In this document: positions 43,335 through 52,073 of the stretch, in pieces
Layout of the letters: every line of letters begins with the position of its first letter
Position numbering within the stretch: position 1 is the first letter of the stretch
DNA from: Sphaerisporangium siamense
Lineage (GTDB): Bacteria > Actinomycetota > Actinomycetes > Streptosporangiales > Streptosporangiaceae
Assembly (NCBI RefSeq): GCF_014205275.1
Contig: NZ_JACHND010000001.1
Location: 7,626,001 to 7,690,000 of the forward strand
Reading direction: 5' to 3'
Length of the DNA: 64,000 bases
The notes under the pieces: model-generated
Seen by the model: the letters and a program-made list of their open reading frames with translations, nothing else
The model's database searches: none
Told to the model about the DNA's origin: nothing
Program-made: the position numbers and the translations under genes

Positions 43335-46004
43335 ATGAACGCCTGGTCCGTTCCCGGATATCGGGAAGAACGCGTTCTGGGCTCCGGCGGGAGCGGCCGG
43401 GTCGTTCTGGCCACCTACGACGAGACCGGCGCCCATGTGGCGATCAAGTATCTGAGCGACGAGCTGAGGTCGGACCCGCGGTTCCTCGCCGCGTTCCGCG
43501 AAGAGGCCCGCACGATGGTCGAGATCGACGACCGCAACATCGTGCGCTTCTACGAGTACGTCGAGAGCCCCCTCGGCGCGGCGATCGTGATGGAGCTCGT
43601 GGACGGCGTGGCGCTGCGCAAGATCCTCCACGAGCACGGCTCCACGAGCCCGGAGGCCGCGCTGGCCGTGCTCAAGGGCTCCCTCGCCGGGCTGGCGGCG
43701 GCGCACGCCCAGGGCATCGTCCACCGTGACTACAAGCCAGAGAACGTCCTGGTCCAGGCCGACGGCTTCAGCAAGCTGGCCGACTTCGGCATCGCCACCC
43801 CCGCCGGGCAGCCCGGCAACCCCTCCGGCACACCGTCCTACATGGCCCCCGAGCAGTGGAACGGCGCGCCCGCGAGCCCCGCGACCGACGTCTACGCCGC
43901 CACCTGCGTGTTCTTCGAGTGCCTCACCGGCAGGCGGCCCTACCGCGCCGACCACCCGGCCGCCCTGCGGCACCAGCACCAGTCGGCGCCGATCCCCGCC
44001 GACGCCGTGCCGAGCTCGGTGCGCTCGCTGGTCTCCCGGGGCTTGGCCAAGAACCCGGCCGACCGGCCCACCACCGCGCGCGCGTTCGTCGGCGAGCTGG
44101 AGAACGCGGCGGTGGCCGCGTACGGACCGGAGTGGGAGGAGCGGGGCCGCCGCCACCTGGCGGAGCTGGCCGCGCTGCTGGCGCTGTTCTTCCCGCTGTC
44201 GGAGCCGGGCGCGCAGGCCGGGTCCAGCAACGCCGCCTCCTCGCTCGGCCGTTCGCGCGGCCGCGCGCGGGTGCGGCACCTGCCGCGCGTGCTGATCGGC
44301 GCGGGCATCCTCACGGTCGGCGTCGTGATCGCGGTGCTGGCCGCCAACCGCGACGGCACCCCCGTGCGGGGCGTCTCGCTGACCGAGCCGACCGCCGGGG
44401 CGAAACAGCCTGGCGGCCCTCCGTCGGAGGCGATCGCGCCCACCCCCTCAGAACCCGGCTCAGAATCCGGCTCCGACTCCGGTCCCGCGGTCACGGTGAC
44501 GCCGAAGTCGTCCACCCCCTCGCCGCCCACCTCCGCCCCGCACACCCCGCCGTCCCCCCAGACGGGCAAGCCCTCCCCCACCACCGGCACGAGCACCAAG
44601 CCCTCCCCGACGCACAAGCCGACCCCGAAGCCGACGCCCACGCCGACCCCCAAGCCTCCGACGACGCCCACCCCGACCCCCACGCCGACCCCCACCCGGC
44701 TGTCGGTGAGCGACCTCGGCGTCTCCTTCGACGGGCGGACGGCCACCGTGCGGGTGCGCACCACCACCACGGAGAACGTCACCCTGACCGCGCGGTTCAC
44801 CGAGGGAGCCTCGGCGTCCGGCCTCGGCCCCGGCAGCACCCGCGCGCTCACCCTCGCCGCCCCCGCCACCACCCGCACGCTGACCCTCACCGGCGCCACC
44901 TCCTACACCCGGACGCTGGACGGCGGCTTCGAGGCCCCGGCCTGTGGCACCACCGTGGTGCGCCGCGTCGCGGTCTCCACCTCGCCCAAGGCCGCCGGCG
45001 GGACCGAGACCAGGACGTTCACCGTGAAGGGCGAGCCGTGCCCGCCGCCGACGGTCGACAACCTGGCGCTGGAGTGGAACGGCGGCACCGCCGAGGTGTC
45101 CCTGCGCACGAGCGGGCCCGGCGCCGTGAGCCTCGCCGCCGAGTTCACCCGCAGAGAGGGCGAGAGCGTGGCCAAGGTCGTCGACCGGGCCTCGCGCACG
45201 TTCTCCGGCGACACCTCCTACCGGGCCTCGCTGCGCGGGAGCCTCGGCGATGTCGCCTGCGGCAAGGTCGCCTACTTCGGCGTGCGGGTCTCCACGCGGC
45301 CGGCCGCCGCCAACGGCGCCCAGACCAAAGAGGTCAGGGTCGCCGGGTCCAAGTGCGCGCCGCCGGCCGTGTCGATCCTCGGCTTCGACGGACGCGCGGT
45401 GACGGTCAGGGTCAAGAGCGCGACGCCCGACCCGGTCGCGCTGTCGGCGACGTTCACCCAGACGCTGAGCGGCGGCGAGAGCGGGGGCACCCGCACGGTC
45501 GCGCGCCAGGCGACGCTGAGCGGCGGCACCGTCTACGAACGCACCTACACCGTGCGGTTCTCCAGCCCCGAGTGCGGTTACCTGGACACCCGCAAGGTCA
45601 CGGTGAACGTCAGCTCCGGCCTCGGCTCGGCGAGCGACAGCGCGCGGTGGTCGGACCGGGGCGAGCCGTGCGAGCAGCCGAGCCCGGAGCCGGACGACGA
45701 GCCCAGCGACGAGCCCAGCGACGAGCCCTCCGAGGAGCCGAGCGGCGAGCGTCCGAGCGAGCCGGGACGCGCGCCCTCGGCCCAGCCGACCGCCGAGCGG
45801 CCTGCGCAACCGAAGCGCACGCCCGCAAGCCGGCCGACCGGCGAACGGCCCAAGGAGAAGGAACCCGCACCCTCAAGCCGTCCGACCGGCGAGCGGCCGG
45901 GCAAGCAGGGACACACGTCCTCGAGCGAGCCGACCGGCGAGCGGCCGAAGGAGAGCGGGGCATCCTCGCCCGGCCATGGCCGGCGCCCGCACGACGCCAG
46001 GTGA
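43335..46004 (+). CDS. Transmembrane Ser/Thr protein kinase with three repeated extracellular domains
   Basis: 889 aa. The N-terminal Hanks kinase (about 8-265) is complete: GSGGSGRV, K38, HRDYKPEN (D132), DFG (D150), GTPSYMAPEQW. One membrane segment at about 317-336 is followed by a Ser/Pro/Thr wall-spanning linker (350-455). Three copies of a roughly 105-residue beta-rich domain follow (about 456-571, 572-678, 679-781). Each has an internal Cys (ACG/ECG) and ends in a Cys-Pro motif (PCPP, KCAPP, PCEQP), suggesting one disulfide per domain. The tail (782-889) is acidic, then carries PTGERP repeats. No PASTA motifs. ATG at 43335 with GAGGGGA upstream. Confidence 0.93.
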   Translation: MNAWSVPGYREERVLGSGGSGRVVLATYDETGAHVAIKYLSDELRSDPRFLAAFREEARTMVEIDDRNIVRFYEYVESPLGAAIVMELVDGVALRKILHEHGSTSPEAALAVLKGSLAGLAAAHAQGIVHRDYKPENVLVQADGFSKLADFGIATPAGQPGNPSGTPSYMAPEQWNGAPASPATDVYAATCVFFECLTGRRPYRADHPAALRHQHQSAPIPADAVPSSVRSLVSRGLAKNPADRPTTARAFVGELENAAVAAYGPEWEERGRRHLAELAALLALFFPLSEPGAQAGSSNAASSLGRSRGRARVRHLPRVLIGAGILTVGVVIAVLAANRDGTPVRGVSLTEPTAGAKQPGGPPSEAIAPTPSEPGSESGSDSGPAVTVTPKSSTPSPPTSAPHTPPSPQTGKPSPTTGTSTKPSPTHKPTPKPTPTPTPKPPTTPTPTPTPTPTRLSVSDLGVSFDGRTATVRVRTTTTENVTLTARFTEGASASGLGPGSTRALTLAAPATTRTLTLTGATSYTRTLDGGFEAPACGTTVVRRVAVSTSPKAAGGTETRTFTVKGEPCPPPTVDNLALEWNGGTAEVSLRTSGPGAVSLAAEFTRREGESVAKVVDRASRTFSGDTSYRASLRGSLGDVACGKVAYFGVRVSTRPAAANGAQTKEVRVAGSKCAPPAVSILGFDGRAVTVRVKSATPDPVALSATFTQTLSGGESGGTRTVARQATLSGGTVYERTYTVRFSSPECGYLDTRKVTVNVSSGLGSASDSARWSDRGEPCEQPSPEPDDEPSDEPSDEPSEEPSGERPSEPGRAPSAQPTAERPAQPKRTPASRPTGERPKEKEPAPSSRPTGERPGKQGHTSSSEPTGERPKESGASSPGHGRRPHDAR

Positions 46005-46009
46005 GCCCG

Positions 46010-46061
46010 GGGGCCGGGGCGACCGGCCCCTGTAGGGGATCCGCCCGCCGGGCGGGTCCCC
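46010..46061 (+). terminator. Tandem terminators after Ser/Thr kinase
   Basis: GGGGCCGG / CCGGCCCC (46010-46017, 46023-46030), then an 11-bp stem 46035-46045 / 46051-46061 with one T-G pair followed by TTAA. Both are directly downstream of the kinase stop. Confidence 0.75.
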
Positions 46062-46142
46062 TTAACGCCCCCCTGAACGGGTGCGCGCCGGGGCGCCGCG
46101 CGGGTACGGTCGAGAAGACGATCTACCCCCGTGGAGGCCAGC

Positions 46143-46496
46143 GTGAGCGCGCACGCCCAGAAGCTCGGCAACGTCCTGATCCCGGTCACCGACCTGGACG
46201 AGGCGGTGGCGTTCTACTCGCGCACCCTCGGCCTGGCGGTGAAGTTCCGCGACGGCGACCGCTTCGCCGCGCTGGACGGCGGCGGGGTGACCGTCGCGCT
46301 CGCCGCGGGCGGCGAGCAGGTCGCGGGCGCGGTGACGGCGCCCTCGTACAAGGTCGGCGACGTGGCGGAGGCGGTGCGCGACCTGACGGCGGCGGGCGCC
46401 GAGGTGGTCTCGGGGCCGGAGACGGGGCCGCACGAGGTCAGGGCCGTGCTGCGCGACCCGTCGGGCAACGTGTTCGTGCTGTACTCCTCCCTCTGA
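46143..46496 (+). CDS. VOC (glyoxalase/bleomycin-resistance) family protein
   Basis: 117 aa, one VOC unit: KLGNVLIPVTDLDEAVAFYSRTLGLAVKFRDGDRFAAL, then VGDVAEAVRDLTAAGAEVVSGPE and AVLRDPSGNVFVLY. The small size fits dimeric dioxygenase- or binding-type VOC proteins; the metal ligands are not conserved clearly enough to assign activity. GTG at 46143 is chosen because GTGGAGG lies five bases before it. The first GTG at 46131 is itself within that box. The 3' part of the opposite-strand ATPase gene overlaps most of it. Confidence 0.85.
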   Translation: MSAHAQKLGNVLIPVTDLDEAVAFYSRTLGLAVKFRDGDRFAALDGGGVTVALAAGGEQVAGAVTAPSYKVGDVAEAVRDLTAAGAEVVSGPETGPHEVRAVLRDPSGNVFVLYSSL

Positions 46497-46912
46497 GGGC
46501 GCGGCACGACCGGGTCCGGCTCGGCGCGGGCGAACCAGATCGTCTTGCCGGCCCCGCCGGGCAGCGGATCGACGCCCCAGCTGTCGGTGAGGGCGTCCAC
46601 GATGCGCAGGCCGCGCCCGTGCTCCAGGTCGGCGGCGGCGGCCAGCAGCCGGGGACGTCCCGGGCCGAGGTCGGTGACCGCGCCGACGAGCGCGCCGTGC
46701 GCGCGCCGCAGCGTCAGGTGGATCGGGGGCTCGCCGTGGATGAGGGCGTTCGCCAGTAACTCGGTGACCACGACCGTCACGTCGTCGGTCAGGTCGCGCA
46801 GGCCCCACTCGGCGAGCGTCACGCGGACCAGCGCGCGGCACGCGGCCGTGGCGCGGGGGTCGGCGGGCAGCTCCCAGCGGGCCTCACGGGGGCGGGTTGG
46901 GATGCGGGTCAT
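46214..46912 (-). CDS. Anti-sigma/SpoIIAB-type ATP-binding protein with antisense-overlap tail
   Basis: The first about 138 residues are a HATPase of the RsbW-like actinobacterial family: ARWELPADPRATAACRALVRVTLAEWGL, VVTELLANALIHG (N-box), VTDLGPGRP, LEHGRGLRIVDALTDSWGV (G-box) and GAGKTIWFARA, where such proteins normally end. No stop follows, and the frame runs on for about 95 more residues, 283 nt of them antisense to the VOC gene. This gives a Ser/Thr/Pro/Ala-rich tail without family support. ATG at 46912. Normal family length is 130-150 aa; here it is 232. The divergent HTH regulator at 47214 is a common partner of such ATPases. Confidence 0.8.
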   Translation of the reverse strand: MTRIPTRPREARWELPADPRATAACRALVRVTLAEWGLRDLTDDVTVVVTELLANALIHGEPPIHLTLRRAHGALVGAVTDLGPGRPRLLAAAADLEHGRGLRIVDALTDSWGVDPLPGGAGKTIWFARAEPDPVVPRPQREEYSTNTLPDGSRSTALTSCGPVSGPETTSAPAAVRSRTASATSPTLYEGAVTAPATCSPPAASATVTPPPSSAAKRSPSRNFTARPRVRE

Positions 46913-47213
46913 CACGAATCTCCCTCGCCTTTCGCGTTCAGGGGCGTCGTCTTCGTGACGGCACCGCCCGCGGGTCAGGCGGAACCGGGTAACGGGGCGG
47001 ACCTTCACCTTCCGGTGGGGGGTGACCGCCCCAACAGGCGCTCAGACGGGGTGCGTCTGTAGCGCGAAGCCCGGGAAAGCGGGCGCGGGCGGTTTCCGGT
47101 GGCGGAAACCGGCGCTGTGGTCGCCGATTCCTGACAACCGTGCGTAGCGGAAAGCAGGCTTTGGCTACTCTCGGTGTCGGCGATACGCATCCACGGGGGC
47201 CGGGGGGTACGCG
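46913..47213. other. Divergent intergenic region with 9-bp inverted repeat
   Basis: 301 nt between the ATPase and the HTH regulator. CGGTTTCCG-N4-CGGAAACCG (47090-47111) is a perfect inverted repeat and could be an operator or hairpin. GGGGCGG..CCGCCCC (46996-47032) forms a second hairpin. A TACTCT (47166-47171) is a candidate -10 for the regulator. No gene seen. Confidence 0.5.
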
Positions 47214-48809
47214 ATGCCACGTAAGCCGCGCAGTCTCAAGGAAGAGATGGACCGCCTCACCACCGAGTTACGGGAACGTGGGGCGACGTGGGTCGAGATC
47301 GCCCAGGAGTACCGGCGCCGCTACCGGCTCAACGCGCGGCAGGCGTTCCGCGAGGCCCACCGGCTCACCCAGGAGCGCGTGGTGGAGCGATGGAAGACCC
47401 TCTGGCCCTCCGAGCCGTTCAGCGTCCGCAAGCTGGGCTCGTGGGAGGCGTGGCCCGCGGTCACGGGCAACGAGCCGCCGGTGGCCGGGCTCAACCGGCT
47501 CGCCCGCATCTACGGGTGCCGTGCCTGCGATCTGGTGGACGGCGAGGATCACACGGGCTCGGACCCGAACGCGAATGTGCCCCGTAGGCGGGATATCCCC
47601 GCCATATCACCCACATCTACCCTCACTTTTAGCGACATTGCGGACATCCTGCCGACGCAACCCTTCCCCGGACCCGCCTCGCCGGGTGAACCGCGTGACC
47701 GGGAGTTCGAGCAGCTCGTCCACGCCTTCACGGATTGGGCAACGCAGATGAATCGACGTGACGTTCTCGCCCTCATCGGGGCCGCGGCGACCTCCGCCTA
47801 CGCCTCGCCGCTGTTCGACCGGCTGGACATCGAGGAGGCGCGGCGCGTCACGATGGCGGTCACCGATCCGAGCCGCGTGGACGACGCCACGGTCGAGCAC
47901 ATCGAAGCCGTGCTGCGGCGCTGCATGCGCCAGGAGGACCTGCTCGGCCCGCAGGCCACCGTGGCCACCGTCCTCGCCCAGCAGACCCTGGTGATGTCCC
48001 TGCTGTCGGCGGGGGTGGGCGAGCGCATGCGCGCCAAGGTCCTGTCCCTGCTGGCCGACGTCCGCCGCTGCACGGGCTGGATGCTGTTCAACCTCAACGA
48101 CTTCCGCGGCGCCGACCACTACTACGCCCAGGCCCGCGACGCGGCGCACCACGCCGACGACGACGCCATGTGCGGCATGGTGCTGGCCAACTGGAGCCAG
48201 CTCGCCACCTGGCGGGGCGACCCGCGCCTCGGTGTCGAGCACGCGCTCGGCGCCCTGACCTGGGGGCGGCGCGCCGGCAGCAAACTGCTCACCGCCTACG
48301 CCTGCGACGTCGGCGCGCGGGCGTACGCGGCGGTGGTGCGGCGGTCGGCCAAGGCCGAGCGCCGCAAGGACCACACCCGCTGCTTCCGGTCGGTGGACCA
48401 GGCGCAGCGCGAGCTGCACGGCGCCGACGCCGGAGATCCGGGGGCGCGCCTGGTCCCCTTCTACGGCCAGGGCCAGTACCTGTCCACCAAGACCGGCTGC
48501 CTGCTGGACACCGGCGACCCCGCCAAGGCGCTGGAGGTCGCGGCGGGCGCGGCGGCCGGCATCGACCCGACCTTCGTCCGCAACGTCGCCTACATCCGCC
48601 TGAAGACCGCGCAGGCGCACCTCGACCTACGCGACATCGAGCAGGCGTGCGAGGAGCTCGGCGAGGCCGCGCGGCTGGCGCAGCGCAACACCTCGCCCCG
48701 GCTGGCGCGGTCGGTCGTGGAGACCCGCGAGAAGCTCAGCCCATGGCAGCGCACCCGCAGCGTCGCGGCGCTGGACGAACACCTGCACGCCGCCCGGCTC
48801 ATCGCCTGA
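47214..48809 (+). CDS. Large HTH/TPR-type transcriptional regulator
   Basis: 531 aa. The N-terminal 100 residues form a divergent helix-turn-helix region (TELRERGATWVEIAQEYRRRYRLNARQAFREAHRLTQERVVERW) unlike canonical XRE domains. A disordered linker follows. The C-terminal two thirds is helical with TPR-like repeats (FRGADHYYAQARDAAHHADDDAMCGMVLANWSQLATWRGD, KALEVAAGAAAGIDP, DIEQACEELGEAARLA). Members of this actinobacterial family are common beside HATPase genes and are thought to be developmental or secondary-metabolism regulators. ATG at 47214 after GGGGGG. Ends convergent to the DUF2156 gene. Confidence 0.8.
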   Translation: MPRKPRSLKEEMDRLTTELRERGATWVEIAQEYRRRYRLNARQAFREAHRLTQERVVERWKTLWPSEPFSVRKLGSWEAWPAVTGNEPPVAGLNRLARIYGCRACDLVDGEDHTGSDPNANVPRRRDIPAISPTSTLTFSDIADILPTQPFPGPASPGEPRDREFEQLVHAFTDWATQMNRRDVLALIGAAATSAYASPLFDRLDIEEARRVTMAVTDPSRVDDATVEHIEAVLRRCMRQEDLLGPQATVATVLAQQTLVMSLLSAGVGERMRAKVLSLLADVRRCTGWMLFNLNDFRGADHYYAQARDAAHHADDDAMCGMVLANWSQLATWRGDPRLGVEHALGALTWGRRAGSKLLTAYACDVGARAYAAVVRRSAKAERRKDHTRCFRSVDQAQRELHGADAGDPGARLVPFYGQGQYLSTKTGCLLDTGDPAKALEVAAGAAAGIDPTFVRNVAYIRLKTAQAHLDLRDIEQACEELGEAARLAQRNTSPRLARSVVETREKLSPWQRTRSVAALDEHLHAARLIA

Positions 48810-48905
48810 ATTCGCCCGTTACCCGAGACCGGCCGCGTACCATTTCCCGGGATATTTCCGGGGAAGCGCTGGAATCGACAAAAACAACACTGAAACAGTC
48901 GTTGA

Positions 48906-50735
48906 TCATGTCATTTCCCGCCCTTCATCTGTAAATGGACCCACGGGCCAGTAACCCGGCCGGGACGCCTTTCCCGGCGGCGTCGATCCGGTGCCGCGAC
49001 GCCGGCCCCGCCGCCAGGGCGGCACGGGCACGCCGACCGTGAGAAAGGCCTCGGCCTGCAACGCCGCCAGACCGATCCGGGGCAGGGCGCGCGCCGTCGG
49101 ATACAAAAGGAATCTCGGTTCCCAGGACGGCTGGAACTTCGCGTTGAACCGGTACAGCGACTCGATCTGGAACCAGCGCGACAGGAACAGCAGAACGCCG
49201 CGCCAGGCGCGCAGCACCGGCCCGGCGCCGAGCCGTTCCCCCCGCGCCAGCGCCGAGCGGAACATGGCGAAGTTCAGCGAGACGCGGGTGACGCCGAGGA
49301 GCGGGGCGGCCTGCAACGTCTTCACGATGAGGAACTCGTTGAGCCCGGGGTCGGCGTCGCGGTCGCGGCGCATGAGATCGAGCGAGATGCCCCCCGTGCC
49401 CCAGGGCACGAAGTGCAGCATCGCCCTGACCGCGTCGCCGTGCGCACCGGCCTGGCCCGCCTTGTGCGCCGTGACGATCACGCAGTCGCCGTCCGCCGGG
49501 TCGCCGAGACGGCCGAGGGCCATGGAGAAGCCGCGCTCGGTCTCGGCGCCCCGCCAGGACTCGGCCGCCGCGCGGACGCGCCGCCTGTCGTGCGCGCACA
49601 GGTCGCGGGCCCGCCGCACCCGGCAGGTGTACCCCGCGCGCTCGGTGCGGTTGACCATCTGGCGGACGTTGCGCATGGCACGGCCCTCCAGCGTGAAGCG
49701 GGCCGCCTCGACGACGGCCTCGTCGCCGATCTCCAGCGCCGACAGGCCGGCCTCGCGCGTCCAGACCTCGCCGCCGGTCTCGCTGCAGCCGATGACCGCG
49801 GGCACCCAGGCGTGCCGCCCGACCTCCTCCATGAAGCGCCTGATGGCCCCCGGCCACGCCTCCACGTCGCCGATGGGATCGCCGCTGGCCAGCGCGACGC
49901 CCGCGACCACGCGGTAGGCCACGACCGCCTTGCCGCTCGGGGAGAAGATCGCGCTCTTGTCGCGCCGCAGCGCGAAGTACCCGAGGGAGTCCTGCGCGCC
50001 GTGCCGGTCGAGCAGCGCGCGCAGGCGGCGTTCGTCCTCGCCGCTCAGCGCGGACACCGGGCGTTCCGGGCGCAGTGCCAGGTAGAGCGTGGTGACGGCG
50101 GTCAGCGCGCCGAGCCCGGCCAGCGAGAAGTAGACCAGCTCGGCCGTGCGGTCCAGGGAGTAGCGCACCGGCCCCTCCATGCCGGCCAGGCCGAGCAGGA
50201 CGTGCCGGAGCCGTTCGGCGGGGGACGGGTCGCCGACGATGCTGGACGGGTGGACGTTGACGATCACCCAGCCGACGGCCAGGTCGAGGGAGCCGAGGGC
50301 CAGGAAGTTGCCGAGCGCCCGCCAGCGCGACCTCGGGTCGGACAGGGCGTGGAACTCCCGCCGGTCGACCAGGAGCACGACGAACAGGATCAGGCCGATC
50401 ACCGCCGTGGCGGAGTGCCTCCAGCGCAGCGCCTCGACCAGGGCGCCCAGCGGCAGCAGCACGACCACCGCGCGCCAGGCCCGCGCCTTGCGGCGGCGCA
50501 GCGCGTGGGCGAGCATCACGAGCAGCACGCCCACCAGCAGGGACGCGGCGGCGGCCAGGGTGGTGACCGTGCCCGGCAGCACGGCCGCGATGACGCCGAC
50601 CCGGCTGCGCCGGAAATGCGGGAACACTCCGCGAATGATGTCGATTATCCCGACGCACAGCACCGCGTATCCGGCCGCGGACGGCATCCAGGTACGAGAC
50701 ACCATAAATCGCGGAAGGCGTGTCCGGCGCTTCAC
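48906..50735 (-). CDS. Aminoacyl-phosphatidylglycerol synthase-like (DUF2156) membrane protein
   Basis: 609 aa. About six N-terminal membrane helices (for example GVIAAVLPGTVTTLAAAASLLVGVLLVML and ATAVIGLILFVVLL) precede a cytoplasmic DUF2156 double-GNAT domain: SLGYFALRRDKSAIFSPSGKAVVAYRVVAGVALASGDPIGD, RAMRNVRQMVNRTERAGY, LNEFLIVKTLQ and VSLNFAMFRSAL. This is the MprF/LysX-type transferase that adds an amino acid from aminoacyl-tRNA to membrane lipids. No LysRS domain is fused. The start is uncertain (GTG 50747, GTG 50735, ATG 50705). GTG 50735 is taken because a TAGTGT -10 ends 8 nt upstream. Divergent from an exported esterase. Confidence 0.85.
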   Translation of the reverse strand: MKRRTRLPRFMVSRTWMPSAAGYAVLCVGIIDIIRGVFPHFRRSRVGVIAAVLPGTVTTLAAAASLLVGVLLVMLAHALRRRKARAWRAVVVLLPLGALVEALRWRHSATAVIGLILFVVLLVDRREFHALSDPRSRWRALGNFLALGSLDLAVGWVIVNVHPSSIVGDPSPAERLRHVLLGLAGMEGPVRYSLDRTAELVYFSLAGLGALTAVTTLYLALRPERPVSALSGEDERRLRALLDRHGAQDSLGYFALRRDKSAIFSPSGKAVVAYRVVAGVALASGDPIGDVEAWPGAIRRFMEEVGRHAWVPAVIGCSETGGEVWTREAGLSALEIGDEAVVEAARFTLEGRAMRNVRQMVNRTERAGYTCRVRRARDLCAHDRRRVRAAAESWRGAETERGFSMALGRLGDPADGDCVIVTAHKAGQAGAHGDAVRAMLHFVPWGTGGISLDLMRRDRDADPGLNEFLIVKTLQAAPLLGVTRVSLNFAMFRSALARGERLGAGPVLRAWRGVLLFLSRWFQIESLYRFNAKFQPSWEPRFLLYPTARALPRIGLAALQAEAFLTVGVPVPPWRRGRRRGTGSTPPGKASRPGYWPVGPFTDEGREMT

Positions 50736-50882
50736 ATCAGGACACACTAGAGGGTGCGGTCCGTGCTTCGGGCGTCCGAGAAGTGATACATCCTTAACCT
50801 GGCCCTATATCGCCTCAGTCAGTTTTGCTGGCACTACCATAAAAGACGCCGCGGAGTGAGACCAAGACCGGGGGACGTTACA

Positions 50883-52073
50883 TTGGGACTCACCTCAATA
50901 AAGCTGGAGCTTCTGGTGGGCCTGCTCGCCGTGGTGGGGCTCGTCGCCTCGGTGTGGTGGATATGGCCGCGGCTGAGCGCGCGCACCTGGCCGGCGGTCG
51001 CCGGGCGGTTGGCCGTTCTGCTGGGAAACCAGGTCCTGACTTTGGCCACCCTCGGGCTCGTACTCAACAATTATTTCGGCTTTTATGGCACTTGGGAGGA
51101 TCTGCTCGGCACCGCCGGCGGGCCGACCTCCCCGATCGTGGCCGACCCCGTGGCCCCCGGCGCCCAGGCCCCCGCCCTGGAGCCGACCGGCGGCGTCCAG
51201 GTGATCGGCACCACCCACGTCCCCCTGGCCTCCGGCGGCCGGAGCGACGCCGGCGGCCGGCTCCAGGAGGTCGTCATCTCGGGCGCGAGGTCCCGGCTCA
51301 GCTCGCCGGCGTTCGTGTACCTGCCGCCGCAGTACTTCGACGAGAAATACGCGAGCACGCGCTTCCCGGTGATCGTCGCGCTGACCGGCTACCCCGGTGA
51401 CGCGCGCAACCTGGTGACCCGCATGAACATGCCGTTCGTGGCCGCCAAGGCCATCGCGGGGAACGAGATGATCCCCACGATCATGGTGCTGATGCGCCCG
51501 ACCGTCGCGCCGCCCCGCGACACCGAGTGCGTGGACGTGCCCCGCGGCCCCCAGGCGGAGACGTACTTCACCAAGGACCTGAAGGACGCGATGGCGAGCG
51601 GCTTCCGCGTGGGCACCGACGCCGCGAGCTGGGGCATCCTCGGCGCCTCCACGGGCGGCTACTGCGCACTCAAGATCAGCATGCGCCACCCCGAGGCGTA
51701 CGCCGCGGCCGTCTCGCTGTCGGGCTACCTGAGGCCCCCGATCGACGCCACCACGGGCGACCTGTTCGGCGGCAGCCGCAGGCTCATGCGCGAGAACGAC
51801 ATGATGTGGCGCCTGACCCACCTGCCGCACCCGCCGATCTCGGTGCTGCTGAGCAGCAGCCAGAAGGGCGAGTCCAACTACAAGATGACGCTGGAGTTCC
51901 TCGCCGCCGTCCGGCCGCCGATGCGGGCCTCGTCGCTGATCCTGCCGAGCGGGGGCCACAACTTCAACACCTGGAGCCGCGAGGTGCCGCAGGCCCTGCC
52001 CTGGCTGGCGCGCCAGCTCCGCGTGCCGGCCCCGGACGTCCCCGTCCAGCCGGCGCCCAGCCCGTCCTCGTGA
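50883..52073 (+). CDS. Membrane-anchored alpha/beta-hydrolase esterase
   Basis: 396 aa. Two N-terminal hydrophobic segments (LELLVGLLAVVGLVASVWWIW; LAVLLGNQVLTLATLGLVL) place the catalytic domain outside. The domain is of the esterase D/antigen-85 type: FVYLPPQYFDEKYASTRFPVIVALTGYPGDARN, nucleophile in WGILGASTGGYCAL, catalytic His in LPSGGHNFNTW. The start is TTG at 50883, seven bases after GGGGGA; a GTG at 50856 is also in frame. Divergent from the DUF2156 gene. In Corynebacterium an exported hydrolase (AlpH) encoded next to the aminoacyl-PG synthase removes the amino acid again, and this pair may do the same. Confidence 0.85.
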   Translation: MGLTSIKLELLVGLLAVVGLVASVWWIWPRLSARTWPAVAGRLAVLLGNQVLTLATLGLVLNNYFGFYGTWEDLLGTAGGPTSPIVADPVAPGAQAPALEPTGGVQVIGTTHVPLASGGRSDAGGRLQEVVISGARSRLSSPAFVYLPPQYFDEKYASTRFPVIVALTGYPGDARNLVTRMNMPFVAAKAIAGNEMIPTIMVLMRPTVAPPRDTECVDVPRGPQAETYFTKDLKDAMASGFRVGTDAASWGILGASTGGYCALKISMRHPEAYAAAVSLSGYLRPPIDATTGDLFGGSRRLMRENDMMWRLTHLPHPPISVLLSSSQKGESNYKMTLEFLAAVRPPMRASSLILPSGGHNFNTWSREVPQALPWLARQLRVPAPDVPVQPAPSPSS

